DNA of 64,000 bases from Streptacidiphilus rugosus AM-16 (GTDB lineage: Bacteria; Actinomycetota; Actinomycetes; Streptomycetales; Streptomycetaceae). The stretch spans positions 6,837,698-6,901,697 of the forward strand of contig NZ_JQMJ01000004.1 in NCBI RefSeq assembly GCF_000744655.1. The letters are read 5' to 3'. How positions within the stretch are numbered: the first letter of the stretch is position 1; the number at the start of each line of letters is the position of its first letter. The position numbers and the translations under genes are program-made. The notes below the pieces were generated by a model. It saw only the letters and a program-made list of their open reading frames with translations, had not been told where the DNA came from and did not search any database. Positions 26,550-35,200 of this stretch are shown in pieces.

Positions 26550-26817
26550 CTGTCACACCACCCGTGCTTGCGGGATCAGCCGGGCCGCGCCACCGCGCGA
26601 GCCGCGTACCGGCCCGTATGCGTTCAAGGATGATCCGGAGCCGGGCCTGCGAGCATGGTCTTCGGGCATATTCCAGCCGAGGGGCCACCCACGGGTGCAT
26701 ACTGCCCCGGCCACACAGCCACCGGGTCCTTGCTGCTTGCTGCGCACCCCCGTGAGCGTAATCGAAGCACGGCGCGAGGCTGGGAATCCCGGCGGCGTCG
26801 CGGCAAAAACACCCTTG

Positions 26818-27696
26818 CTACAAGTGTCCAGCAAGCGCGTCCAGGCAGCTGTCGCGGTCCGCAACGGCCTGCTCCCAGGCCCACGCGCGCTTGAGCAGCA
26901 GGTGCACCGGGGCCTCCCAGGTGAAGCCCATTCCGCCGTGAACCTGCAGGCAGTCACGGGCGTTGTGGACGGCGGCCTCGTCCGCCAGCAGCTTCGCGCC
27001 CGCGATCTCCTCGGCGTCGGCGGAGACCGCCGCGGCGTAGACGGCGACCCGCGCGAGCTCGGCGCGGGCCAGCATGTCCGCGCACAGGTGTTGGACCGCC
27101 TGGAACGCGCCGATCGGCTGTCCGAACTGCTCGCGCCGCCCGGCGTGTCGGACCGCTTCCGCGAGCGCCCGCGCGGCCAGCCCGCACTGAAGCGCCGCCG
27201 TCAGCAGCGTCCCCTCGGCGGTGAGCCGTGCGGCCTCGGCGTCGGTGCAGCGCTCCCCCTCGGGCGGCGGGCCGGTCAGCTCCCACAGCGGCCGCTGCGG
27301 GTCCACGGCCCGCGCGGGCCGCGCGTGGATCGCCCCGGCGGGGACGACGGTGACCGAGCCGTCCCGCTCGCGCAGCAACAGGCAGCTCAGCTCCGGCAGG
27401 TGCGGCACCAGCAAGGGGCCGCGCGCCGGCACGGCGACGAACTCCGCGGTGCCGCGACCCAGCGTGGCGGCGAGCTCGGTGCCGACCAGCGGTCCGCGCA
27501 CCAACGCCCGGCCGGCCTCCTCGAAGGCGAGCACCGCCTCCGGCAGGCCGAGCCCGATCCCGTCGCGTTCCTCGGGCACCCGCAGAGTGAAGAGGCCCAC
27601 CTCGGCCAGCTCCGCCCAGTCGGGCTCGTGCCTGGTCAGCACCTCGCGCAGGCCCGCCTGCAAGGCCCGCTGGTCCTCCGTCAACTGGAAGTGCAC
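26818..27696 (-). CDS. short acyl-CoA dehydrogenase family protein (probable subunit of a heteromer)
   Basis: 292 residues, about 90 shorter than a normal acyl-CoA dehydrogenase; the middle beta-domain is reduced. The end is well conserved: GRREQFGQPIGAFQAVQHLCADM and CLQVHGGMGFTWEAPVHLLLKRAWAWE. Unequal pairs of a full and a short dehydrogenase form alpha2beta2 heterotetramers in mycobacterial steroid catabolism (FadE pairs), with only one flavin site per dimer. GTG 27696 follows the stop of the full-length dehydrogenase by 3 nt, so they are translationally coupled and probably form one enzyme. Confidence 0.88.
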   Translation of the reverse strand: MHFQLTEDQRALQAGLREVLTRHEPDWAELAEVGLFTLRVPEERDGIGLGLPEAVLAFEEAGRALVRGPLVGTELAATLGRGTAEFVAVPARGPLLVPHLPELSCLLLRERDGSVTVVPAGAIHARPARAVDPQRPLWELTGPPPEGERCTDAEAARLTAEGTLLTAALQCGLAARALAEAVRHAGRREQFGQPIGAFQAVQHLCADMLARAELARVAVYAAAVSADAEEIAGAKLLADEAAVHNARDCLQVHGGMGFTWEAPVHLLLKRAWAWEQAVADRDSCLDALAGHL

Positions 27697-27699
27697 GGC

Positions 27700-28848
27700 T
27701 CAGCGCCCCTTCGGCAGGCCCAGGATCCGCTGGGCGACGATGTTGCGCTGGATCTGCGAGGTCCCCGCGGCGATGGTGTAGGAGAGGCCCTGCAGCCGCT
27801 GCGCCGTCCACGCCCCCTCGACCAGCGCGTCCGCGCCGACGACGCGGGCGGCCAGATCGTAGAGGCGCTGCCGCGCCTCACTGAACCGCAGCTTGAAGAC
27901 GCTCCCTCCGGCTCCCGGCACTCCGTCGGCCGAGGCCTCGGACACGTTCCACTGCACCAGCCGCCAGAGCGCGGCGAACTCGGCGGAGAGGGCCGCCAGC
28001 GCACGCCGCAGCTCCAGGTCGTCCCAGGCCCCTTCGGCCCGCGCGACGCGCGCGAGTTCACGCACCTCGCGACGGCAGGCGACGGCCTCGGAGGCGAAGG
28101 CGGTGCCGCGCTCGAAGGAGAGCGTCACCATGGTCACCCGCCAGCCGTCGTTCTCCTCGCCCACCCGGTTGGCGACCGGTATCCGCACCTCGTCCAGGAA
28201 GAGCTCCGCGAACTCGGTCGTCCCGGCGAGCGTCCGCAGCGGCCGGACGGTGACGCCGGGGGCGTCCATGTTCATGGCCAGCCAGGTGATGCCCTTGTGC
28301 TTGGGCGCGTCGGGGTCGGTCCGCACCAGCAGTTCGCACCAGTCGGCGACCTCGGCGTGGGAGGTCCAGATCTTGCTGCCGGAGACGACGTAGCTGTCCC
28401 CGTCCCTGACGGCCTTCGTCCGCAGCGCGGCGAGGTCGCTGCCGGCGCCGGGCTCGCTGAAGCCCTGGCACCAGATCTCGTCGCCCCGCAGGATCGGCGG
28501 CAGGAAGCGCGCACGCTGGTCCGGGCTCCCCTCGGCGGCGATGGTCGGCCCGGCGTGCAGCAGTCCGACGAAGCTCGCCCCGACGTAGGGAGCGCCGGCG
28601 TGTTCGGTCTCCTCGAGGAAGATCAGATGCTCGGACGGGCTCGCGCCACGTCCCCCCGCGTCGACCGGCCAGTGGATCCCGGCGTACCCGGCGTCGAAGA
28701 GCCGCCGCTGCCACTGCGTGTCGAACGCGCGGCGCCCGGGCCAGTCGGAGGGGTCGGGCGGAGGCGGCAGCTCCGGCAGGGTCTTGCCGAGCCATTCCCG
28801 CAGACGGCGGCGGAAGTCCGCTTCGGCGGGCGTGTCCTGAAGCTGCAC
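27700..28848 (-). CDS. acyl-CoA dehydrogenase family protein
   Basis: 382 residues. Motifs IWCQGFSEPGAGSDLAALRT and VSGSKIWTSHAEVADWCELLVRTD in the flavin domain and AGTSQIQRNIVAQRILGLPKGR at the C-terminus. Start GTG 28848 has AAGGAG at a good distance; an ATG farther up at 28899 would encode residues from the flanking intergenic repeat and is rejected. Forms a coupled pair with the short dehydrogenase downstream and resembles the enzyme at 21557. Confidence 0.92.
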   Translation of the reverse strand: MQLQDTPAEADFRRRLREWLGKTLPELPPPPDPSDWPGRRAFDTQWQRRLFDAGYAGIHWPVDAGGRGASPSEHLIFLEETEHAGAPYVGASFVGLLHAGPTIAAEGSPDQRARFLPPILRGDEIWCQGFSEPGAGSDLAALRTKAVRDGDSYVVSGSKIWTSHAEVADWCELLVRTDPDAPKHKGITWLAMNMDAPGVTVRPLRTLAGTTEFAELFLDEVRIPVANRVGEENDGWRVTMVTLSFERGTAFASEAVACRREVRELARVARAEGAWDDLELRRALAALSAEFAALWRLVQWNVSEASADGVPGAGGSVFKLRFSEARQRLYDLAARVVGADALVEGAWTAQRLQGLSYTIAAGTSQIQRNIVAQRILGLPKGR

Positions 28849-28875
28849 TCTGGGCTCCTTCTGTGACCACCCTGG

Positions 28876-29005
28876 GGGCGCGAGGCTCTGCTTGTTCAAC
28901 TGTGCGCGCGAGCAACCACCCTGCGCGAATGGCCCTGGCTTTTCTCGGTGGCCTGTCCTGGCGGGTGGCTGGTCGCGCAGTTCCTCGCGCCCCCGAGGTG
29001 GTGCC
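28876..29005. repeat. intergenic hairpin repeat, copy 4
   Basis: GGGGCGCGAGGCTCTGCTTG-TTCAACTG-GCGCGCGA at the left, TCGCGCAGTTCCTCGCGCCCCC at about 28972-28993 at the right, and a diverged GCGAATGGCCCTGGC module between. It separates the amidohydrolase from the dehydrogenase pair, all on the minus strand. Confidence 0.65.
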
Positions 29006-29086
29006 GACCGGCCCGCCGTTGCGCGGCGCGCCCACCTGCTCGCGCCGGAGGCGCACGGGCAGAGCCCGCACCCCTGGGGCCGGCGA

Positions 29087-30307
29087 CTAACGCTTCAGAT
29101 CGCGGTCCAGGTCCAGGTCGAGCATGCGAATCGCGTTGCCGCGGATGATCTTGTAGATCACGTCCTGGGGCAGCCCCTTCACGTGGTCCAGGGCCACCGC
29201 CTTCGTCTCCGGCCAGGTGGAGTCCACGTGCGGGTAGTCCGTCTCGAAGGTCACGTTGTCCACGCCCACCGCGTCCAGCGAGGCGACCCCGTGCTTGTCA
29301 CGGAAGAAGCAGGCGAAGATCTGCCGGTAGTAGTACGTCGACGGCGGCTCGGGGATCAGGTCGCGCACGCCGCCCCACGCGCGGTGCTCGCGCCAGACGT
29401 CGTCGGCGCGTTCCAGCGCGTACGGGATCCAGCCCATCTGGCCCTCGCTGTAGGCGAGCTTCAGGCGCGGGAAACGCACCAGGACGCCGGAGAAGAGGAA
29501 GTCCGTCATCGACGCCATCGCGTTGTTGAAGCTCAGCGTCGCCTGCACCGCCGGAGGCGCGTCCGGGGAGGCGGCGGGCATCTGCGAGGAGGAGCCGATG
29601 TGCATGCAGACCACCGTCCCGGTGGCTTCGCACTCGGCGAAGAACGGGTCCCAGTAGCCGGTGTGGATGCTCGGCAGGCCGAGGTAGGTCGGGATCTCGC
29701 TGAAGCAGACCGCCCTGACCCCGCGCGCCGCGTTCCTCCTGATCTCCGCGACCGCCAACTGCACGTCCCACAGCGGGATCAGGCACAGCGGGATGAGCCG
29801 GCCGCCGCTGTCGCCGCACCACTCCTCGACCATCCAGTCGTTGTAGGCGCGCACGCAGGCCAGGGCGACCTCCTTGTCGTGCGCCTCCGCGAAGGTCTGC
29901 CCGCAGAACCGCGGGAAGGTCGGGAAGCAGAGCGAGGCCTCGACATGGTTGTTCTCCATGTCCTCGATCCTGGCCTTCGGGTCCCAGCAGCCGCGGCGCA
30001 TCTCGTCGCGGGTGATGCCCTCCAGCGTCATCTCGTCGCGGTCGAAGCCGACCGCGGCGATGTTGCGCTTGTAGGGGAACTGCAGGTCCTCGTAGATCCA
30101 CCAGTCGGTGGGCGGCCCGTCCGGGTCCATGGTGATGCGGTACTTGCCGCCGACGTACTCCAGCTGCCCGATGCCCGCGCGCAGCGCCTTGGGGCCGCGC
30201 TCGCGGTACTTGGCGGGGAGCCAGGTGTCGAAGAGATGCGCCGGCTCGATCACGTGATCGTCGACGCTCACCACCATCGGCAGTTCGGCGGAGCTTTCGC
30301 TGTCCAT
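29087..30307 (-). CDS. amidohydrolase family protein (ACMSD type, PF04909)
   Basis: 406 residues, TIM-barrel metal hydrolase. The metal-binding start is VSVDDHVIEP (an Asp in place of the first His of the usual HxH, as in several actinobacterial members); later motifs are VCMHIGSSSQ, SEGQMGWIPYALERADD and the Asp-bearing FETDYPHVDSTWP. ACMSD-type enzymes decarboxylate or hydrate aromatic or cyclic acids. ATG 30307 is preferred to 30325 because of the GAGAGGG upstream. It shares an operator-bearing divergent promoter with the isochorismatase-like gene and may be co-transcribed with the dehydrogenase pair downstream, although a repeat hairpin intervenes. Confidence 0.88.
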   Translation of the reverse strand: MDSESSAELPMVVSVDDHVIEPAHLFDTWLPAKYRERGPKALRAGIGQLEYVGGKYRITMDPDGPPTDWWIYEDLQFPYKRNIAAVGFDRDEMTLEGITRDEMRRGCWDPKARIEDMENNHVEASLCFPTFPRFCGQTFAEAHDKEVALACVRAYNDWMVEEWCGDSGGRLIPLCLIPLWDVQLAVAEIRRNAARGVRAVCFSEIPTYLGLPSIHTGYWDPFFAECEATGTVVCMHIGSSSQMPAASPDAPPAVQATLSFNNAMASMTDFLFSGVLVRFPRLKLAYSEGQMGWIPYALERADDVWREHRAWGGVRDLIPEPPSTYYYRQIFACFFRDKHGVASLDAVGVDNVTFETDYPHVDSTWPETKAVALDHVKGLPQDVIYKIIRGNAIRMLDLDLDRDLKR

Positions 30308-30335
30308 GCGCGGCACCCTCTCCACAACCCTTTAC

Positions 30336-30376
30336 CTGACGGTCCGTCAGATTCAGACTAGTGACGGACAGCGTCA
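30336..30376. promoter_or_regulatory. palindromic operator (site 6 of the acyl-CoA regulon) with a degenerate second site
   Basis: Perfect CTGACG-GTC-CGTCAG at 30336-30350 followed by ATT, as in sites 2, 4 and 5; a second, wider-spaced TGACG-GACAG-CGTCA lies at 30362-30376. They lie between the divergent amidohydrolase and isochorismatase-like genes. Confidence 0.72.
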
Positions 30377-30398
30377 GCGGCAAGCGAGCGAGGACCGG

Positions 30399-31028
30399 AT
30401 GGGTGTAGAGCTCAAAGATCTGCTCGACCCGGCGCACACGGCCGTGGTCACCTGCGAGTGCCAGCAGGGCGTGCTCGGGGAGGCCGCGGTCTTCCCCGCG
30501 CTCGCCGAGGCCGCCGCGAAGGCCGGGCTGGTCGAGAACGTGCGGCTGCTGTGCGAGGCGGCCCGCGGCGTCGGCGTCCCTGTCCTGCACTGCACCGCCG
30601 TCCGGCGGGCCGACGGGCTGGGGGCGAACCGCAACGCCAGACTCTTCGCCGCCGCCGCGCGGATGCCCAACGACGCGTTCGACCCGGCGCTGCACCCCGG
30701 CATCGGCGCGGACCCCGGGCGCGATCTGGTGCTGCCCAGGCTGCACGGGCTCGGGCCGTTCCAGGACACCGGACTCGCCTCGGTGCTGCGGAATCTCGGG
30801 GTGACCACGGTGGTCGTCACCGGCGTCTCGGTAAACGTCGCACTGCTGGAGCTGACCATGGGCGCGGTCGACGCCGGGCTGCAGGTCGTTGTCCCCGCCG
30901 ACGCGGTGGCGGGAACTCCCCCGGAGTACGCCGCGGACGTGCTCCGCCACACGCTCGCACTCGTCGCCACCCTCACCGACACCGCGACCGCGGCGGCCGC
31001 GCTCACCACCCCGAGGAGAGAATCGTGA
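30399..31028 (+). CDS. isochorismatase-like cysteine hydrolase family protein with altered triad
   Basis: 209 residues of the isochorismatase fold. The catalytic Asp-Lys-Cys triad of active family members is replaced at all three aligned positions: Glu20 (TCECQQG), Arg114 (LPRLHGLGPF) and Ala148 (TGVSVNVALL). The fold-defining segments are otherwise intact, so it is not a decayed gene; I recall a whole actinobacterial subfamily with the same changes, so a different reaction or a binding role is likely. It overlaps the CoA ligase by GTGA and is controlled from the shared operator. Confidence 0.82.
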   Translation: MGVELKDLLDPAHTAVVTCECQQGVLGEAAVFPALAEAAAKAGLVENVRLLCEAARGVGVPVLHCTAVRRADGLGANRNARLFAAAARMPNDAFDPALHPGIGADPGRDLVLPRLHGLGPFQDTGLASVLRNLGVTTVVVTGVSVNVALLELTMGAVDAGLQVVVPADAVAGTPPEYAADVLRHTLALVATLTDTATAAAALTTPRRES

Positions 31029-32593
31029 CCATCGACGACGCCGGCTCGCTCTGGGACCTGCTGCAGCAGCGCGTGGCTGCGACGCCGGACGCGCCGATGC
31101 TGATCCAGGCGGGCGACGCCGAGGGCGAGCCCGACCGCAGGCTGAGCTACCGCGAGGTGCGCGACCGGGCCGAACGCGTCGCCGCCGGCCTGCGCGGCGA
31201 GTACGGCGTCGCCGAGGGCACGCCCGTCGCCTGGCAGTTGCCGACACGCATCGAGACCGTGATCGTCTCGCTGGCGCTCTCCCGCCTCGGCGCGGTGCAG
31301 ACGCCGATCATCGCGCTCTACCGGGGTGCGGAGGTCGGCCACATCCTGGGCGAGTCCGGCGCGCGGCTCTACCTGGTGCCCGGGGTGTGGCGCGGCTTCG
31401 ACTACGTCAAGCTCGGCGAGGAGCTCACCCGCGGCTGGGCCGAGCCGCCCGCCGTCAGGGTCCTCTACGCCGACGCCGACCTGCCGGACGGCGACCCGGC
31501 CGGCCTGCCGCCGGCCCCGCGTGCGGACCTGGACGACGCGCACGCGCCGATCCGCTGGGTCTACTACACCTCGGGCATGACCTCCGCCCCCAAGGGTGCC
31601 CTGCACACCGACCGGACCCTGATCGCCGGTGGCGGCGGCTTCGCCGACGCCCTGGACATGGGGCCGGACGACGTCGGCTCGATCGCCTTCCCCTACGCGC
31701 ACATCGGCGGCCCCGACTACCTCGTGGCGATGCTGGTGCACGGGTTTCCGGCGCTGCTGCTGGAGGTCTTCGCGCTGCCGGACGCGCTGCCCGCGTACCG
31801 GCGCAACGGGGTGACCATGGCCGGGGGCAGCACCGCCTTCTACTCGGCGTTCCTGGCCGAGCAGCGGAAGCTGCCCGCGGGCGAGCGGCTGATCCCCAGC
31901 CTGCGGATCATCTCGGGCGGCGGCGCGCCGATGCCGCCCGAGCTGTACCGGGAGGTGACGGCCGAGATGGGCGTGGTCCTCGCGCACGGCTACGGCATGA
32001 CCGAGGCCCCGGCCATCTGCATGGGCTCGCCCCGCGACACCCCCGAGCAGCTGGCGTACACCGAGGGACACCCGGTCCGCGGCTGCGAGGTGCGGGTGGA
32101 GAAGGGAGAGATGTGGCTGCGCGGGCCGATGGTGTGCCGGGGGTACACCGATCCGGCGCTGACCGCCGAGGCCTTCACCGTCGACGGCTGGTTCCGCACG
32201 GGCGATCTCGGTCACGTCCGTGAGGACGGTCACGTCCGGCTGACCGGACGGTTGAAGGACATCATCATCCGTAAGGGGGAGAACATCTCCGCGAAGGAGA
32301 TCGAGGATCTGCTCTACCAGGACCCGCGCGTCGGGGACGTCGCCGTGATCGGCCTGCCCGACCAGGTGCGCGGCGAGCGCGTCTGCGCGGTGGTGGAGCG
32401 GAAGCCCGGCGTGGAGCCGCCCACCCTGGCCGACATATCCGTGCTGCTGAAGGCCGCGGGGCTGATGACGCAGAAGATCCCGGAGCAGTTGGAGGTGGTC
32501 GACGCGCTGCCGCGCAACGAGACGCTGCGGAAGGTGGTCAAGCACCAGCTGCGGGACATGTTCGCGGCGCTGCCCTGGCGGGAGCCCTCCTGA
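31025..32593 (+). CDS. AMP-binding acyl-CoA ligase
   Basis: 522 residues of the adenylate-forming family. P-loop YYTSGMTSAPKGAL (Met replaces the usual second Thr), A5 motif HGYGMTEAPA, A7 WFRTGDLG, A8 GRLKDIIIRKGENIS, and the C-terminal Lys in the PRNETLRKVVKHQLR tail. It makes an acyl-AMP and then an acyl-CoA. With the NDP-forming synthetase at 8548 this is the second acid-activating enzyme of the island. GTG 31025 overlaps the stop of the upstream gene. Confidence 0.92.
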   Translation: MTIDDAGSLWDLLQQRVAATPDAPMLIQAGDAEGEPDRRLSYREVRDRAERVAAGLRGEYGVAEGTPVAWQLPTRIETVIVSLALSRLGAVQTPIIALYRGAEVGHILGESGARLYLVPGVWRGFDYVKLGEELTRGWAEPPAVRVLYADADLPDGDPAGLPPAPRADLDDAHAPIRWVYYTSGMTSAPKGALHTDRTLIAGGGGFADALDMGPDDVGSIAFPYAHIGGPDYLVAMLVHGFPALLLEVFALPDALPAYRRNGVTMAGGSTAFYSAFLAEQRKLPAGERLIPSLRIISGGGAPMPPELYREVTAEMGVVLAHGYGMTEAPAICMGSPRDTPEQLAYTEGHPVRGCEVRVEKGEMWLRGPMVCRGYTDPALTAEAFTVDGWFRTGDLGHVREDGHVRLTGRLKDIIIRKGENISAKEIEDLLYQDPRVGDVAVIGLPDQVRGERVCAVVERKPGVEPPTLADISVLLKAAGLMTQKIPEQLEVVDALPRNETLRKVVKHQLRDMFAALPWREPS

Positions 32594-32766
32594 GCGCCCC
32601 CGCACGCCCCTGAGTGATCCCTTAGGGGGTACCCCGCCGTCCGACTGTCCGGGGCTCATCCGTTGGTATGAAGAGGTTCGTGTTCCCCTCGGTAGGCTCG
32701 AAGGAGGCCTGATTTTCACCCGGTTGTCGCACCAGGAGACGGCGGGAGTTTCCTGAGGGGGCGGCG

Positions 32767-33843
32767 ATGAGTCTCACCGGTACACCGTTCTTCGTGCTGA
32801 CCGTGGTCCTTGTGATCGGCGCGCTGACAGCCCTGTTCCTGCTCTGGAACCGAATACCCGGCCCCCAGCCGCTCAGGCTGGCGAGCAGATTCGGCCTCGC
32901 ACTGTTCAGCCAGATCACGGCCGTGGTGATGGTGCTGGCCTATGTGAACAACAGCATGGGGCCGTTCTACGAGAGCTGGAGCGACCTCTTCGGCGGGAGC
33001 ACCACCCCCGTCACGACCAACGCCGGCGGCGGTCACGGCGGCGTGAGCTCCGACGGAAAGCTGCGCTTCACGACGTACAGCAACGGCGTGGTGAAGTCGT
33101 ACGCCTACGGCGCGGCCTCCGGCATCGAGGGCAGCCTCTACGTCTGGCTGCCGCCGCAGTACAACGACCCCGCCTACGCACAGACGGACTTCCCCGTGGT
33201 CGAGCTGCTCCCCGGCACGCCAGGGACGCCGCAGGCCTGGTTCGGGACGCTCAAGGTCCAGGACGAGATGCGCAAGCTGATGGCCTCCGGCCAGGTCAAG
33301 CCGATGATCATGGTCGCGGCCAAGCTCAACGTCCTCGGCGGCAACACCGACCCCGGCTGCGCCGACATCCCCGGCATCGCCAAGACCGCGACCTGGCTGG
33401 CCAAGGACGTCCCCGCGCTGGTCCGCAGCAACTTCCGCGCGGCGAAGGAGCCGACGCACTGGGGCGTCATGGGCTACTCCGCGGGCGCGTACTGCTCGGT
33501 CAACCTCGCCGTCCAGCACCCGGACGCCTTCCGCGCGGCGGTCAGCCTGTCCGGCTACAACGCGCCGGTGTCCCCGCTGGTCGTCCACAACGCGCCTCTC
33601 GACCGCGCCAACAACCCGCTGCTGCACCTGAAGTACGCGGCGAACCAGCCGCCGATCGCGCTGATGGCGGCGGGCAGCCTGCAGGACCCTGGCACCGTCC
33701 CCGACGCGAGGGCGCTGCTGGCCGTGCTGCGCCACCCCGGCGCGAGCAAGCTGGTCACCGTGGCGACCGGCGGCCACAACCCCAGCGTCTGGAAAGCGAT
33801 GCTGCCCGAGGCGCTGGTCTGGCTGTCGAACCAGACGACCTAG
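32767..33843 (+). CDS. membrane-anchored alpha/beta-hydrolase esterase (Ag85/PHB-esterase-like)
   Basis: 358 residues. Two hydrophobic helices (about 8-27 and 45-60) anchor the N-terminus, then a short Gly/Ser/Thr linker leads to an extracytoplasmic esterase domain. Nucleophile elbow GVMGYSAGAYCS (Ser), a GSLQDPG strand that carries the acid residue, and the catalytic His in ATGGHNPSVWK. The fold is that of the putative-esterase family (PF00756), which includes mycolyltransferases and feruloyl esterases. GGGGGCGGCG is the only candidate ribosome site. Not obviously linked to the genes before it; the 173-nt gap has a small CCCCT/AGGGG hairpin. Confidence 0.85.
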   Translation: MSLTGTPFFVLTVVLVIGALTALFLLWNRIPGPQPLRLASRFGLALFSQITAVVMVLAYVNNSMGPFYESWSDLFGGSTTPVTTNAGGGHGGVSSDGKLRFTTYSNGVVKSYAYGAASGIEGSLYVWLPPQYNDPAYAQTDFPVVELLPGTPGTPQAWFGTLKVQDEMRKLMASGQVKPMIMVAAKLNVLGGNTDPGCADIPGIAKTATWLAKDVPALVRSNFRAAKEPTHWGVMGYSAGAYCSVNLAVQHPDAFRAAVSLSGYNAPVSPLVVHNAPLDRANNPLLHLKYAANQPPIALMAAGSLQDPGTVPDARALLAVLRHPGASKLVTVATGGHNPSVWKAMLPEALVWLSNQTT

Positions 33844-33879
33844 GCCCTTCCTTGTGGATCACTGGGCGGACCGGACAAC

Positions 33880-33897
33880 GGTGGCACTGGTGCCACC
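33880..33897. promoter_or_regulatory. perfect inverted repeat upstream of the two-component genes
   Basis: GGTGGCA-CTGG-TGCCACC, 7-bp arms, 59 bp before the histidine kinase start. Candidate binding site for the cognate LuxR-type response regulator, or a small terminator hairpin for the esterase gene. Confidence 0.4.
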
Positions 33898-33955
33898 ATG
33901 AATTCGGGTGCCAGGCTCACGGCGGACCCCGGTCGAGGTGTCCTAGGGTCGGATC

Positions 33956-35200
33956 ATGACGGTTCCACCTGCGCTGAGGCGCTCGGCGCTTCGGGTGCGG
34001 CGGGACACAGGCTTTCTGGCCGCCGGTGTCCCGCTGCACCTGGCCCTGGTGCCCGTGTGGTCCTGGGGCGCGTCGGTCGCCGCCGGGACGGGGACCCGGG
34101 CTTTGGCGCTCATCGCGTCGGTCGCCCTGATCCTGCTTCTTGCACCCGTGCTGACGGCCGTTCAGCGGTTCCGTCAGCGGGCGCTCCTCGGAGTGGACAT
34201 CCCTCGGCCGACGCCCACGCCGGAGCGGTGGTCGTGGGCGGCAGTCGCCCGACGGCTTTCCTTGACGCGTACCGGGCGCCGGCTCGGATACCACCTTGTC
34301 CTGGGCCCGCTGGTGGCAGCGCTGGAGCTGTCGGTGCTCGCGGTGGCGGCCGCGGGCCTTGCGGGCGCCCTTGCCTACGGCTGGGTGTGGGCGCTGCCGG
34401 TGGGAGTCCGCCAGGACTGGTTCGGTTACGCGACGCAGACGCCGTGCTACACGCTGGCCGGCGTCGCCCTCCTGTGTGTCGTGCCCTGGACGGCGGGGGC
34501 GGTGGCCCGGACGGAGTCGCGAATCGCGTGGGCGCTGCTCGGGCCCAGCCGGGCCCAGCGGCTCCAGGAGCGGGTCGAGTACCTGGCCGGGAGTCGCACC
34601 GACCTGATCGAGGCAGTCGATGCCGAGCGCCGCCGGATCGAGCGTGACCTGCACGACGGCACCCAGCAGCGGCTCGTCTCCCTCGCGGTCAACCTGGGCC
34701 TGGCCCTCGCCACGCGGCCCGATCTGCCGGGTGAGGCCCGCGAGGTGCTCGCGCAGGCGCACCTGGAGGCGAAAGAGGCGATCGCCGAACTCAACGATCT
34801 GGTACGCGGGTTGCACCCGGCCGTGCTCGACGACCGCGGGCTGGACGCGGCGTTGTCCGGGTTGGCCGCCCGGGTACCGTTGCCGGTGCGGCTACGGGTC
34901 GATCTCGAGGAGCGGGTGGTGCCCGCCGTGGAGTCGGTCGCGTACTTCGTGATCTCCGAGGCGCTGACCAACGTGACCAAGCATGCTCGCGCGACGCGTG
35001 CCGAGGTGACCGTCAGGCGGGTAGGGAAGGTGTTGCGGGTGAAGGTCGTCGACGACGGACTGGGTGGTGCCGACGCCTCCGCCGGTACGGGGCTGAGCGG
35101 GCTGGCCAAGCGGGTCGGCTCCGTCGACGGTACCTTCCGCGTCAGCAGCCCCGCCGGGGGACCGACGACCGTCGCGGCGGAGTTGCCGTGCGAGCGGTGA
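33956..35200 (+). CDS. sensor histidine kinase (NarL/DesK type)
   Basis: 414 residues. Four to five membrane helices in the first 180 residues form the sensor part; the HisKA_3 dimerisation box is AERRRIERDLHDGTQQRLVSL with His233; the ATPase domain has the N-box ISEALTNVTKHA and G1 VVDDGLGGA, then GTGLSGLAKRV. It autophosphorylates and passes phosphate to the response regulator encoded just downstream; the reading frames overlap by 13 nt. The signal is unknown. Confidence 0.93.
   Translation: MTVPPALRRSALRVRRDTGFLAAGVPLHLALVPVWSWGASVAAGTGTRALALIASVALILLLAPVLTAVQRFRQRALLGVDIPRPTPTPERWSWAAVARRLSLTRTGRRLGYHLVLGPLVAALELSVLAVAAAGLAGALAYGWVWALPVGVRQDWFGYATQTPCYTLAGVALLCVVPWTAGAVARTESRIAWALLGPSRAQRLQERVEYLAGSRTDLIEAVDAERRRIERDLHDGTQQRLVSLAVNLGLALATRPDLPGEAREVLAQAHLEAKEAIAELNDLVRGLHPAVLDDRGLDAALSGLAARVPLPVRLRVDLEERVVPAVESVAYFVISEALTNVTKHARATRAEVTVRRVGKVLRVKVVDDGLGGADASAGTGLSGLAKRVGSVDGTFRVSSPAGGPTTVAAELPCER

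Noticed and set aside
26695..28866. A 723-codon plus-strand frame opposite the acyl-CoA dehydrogenase pair
   Set aside because: Composition is that of a shadow frame; the minus strand carries clear dehydrogenase signatures in both genes.
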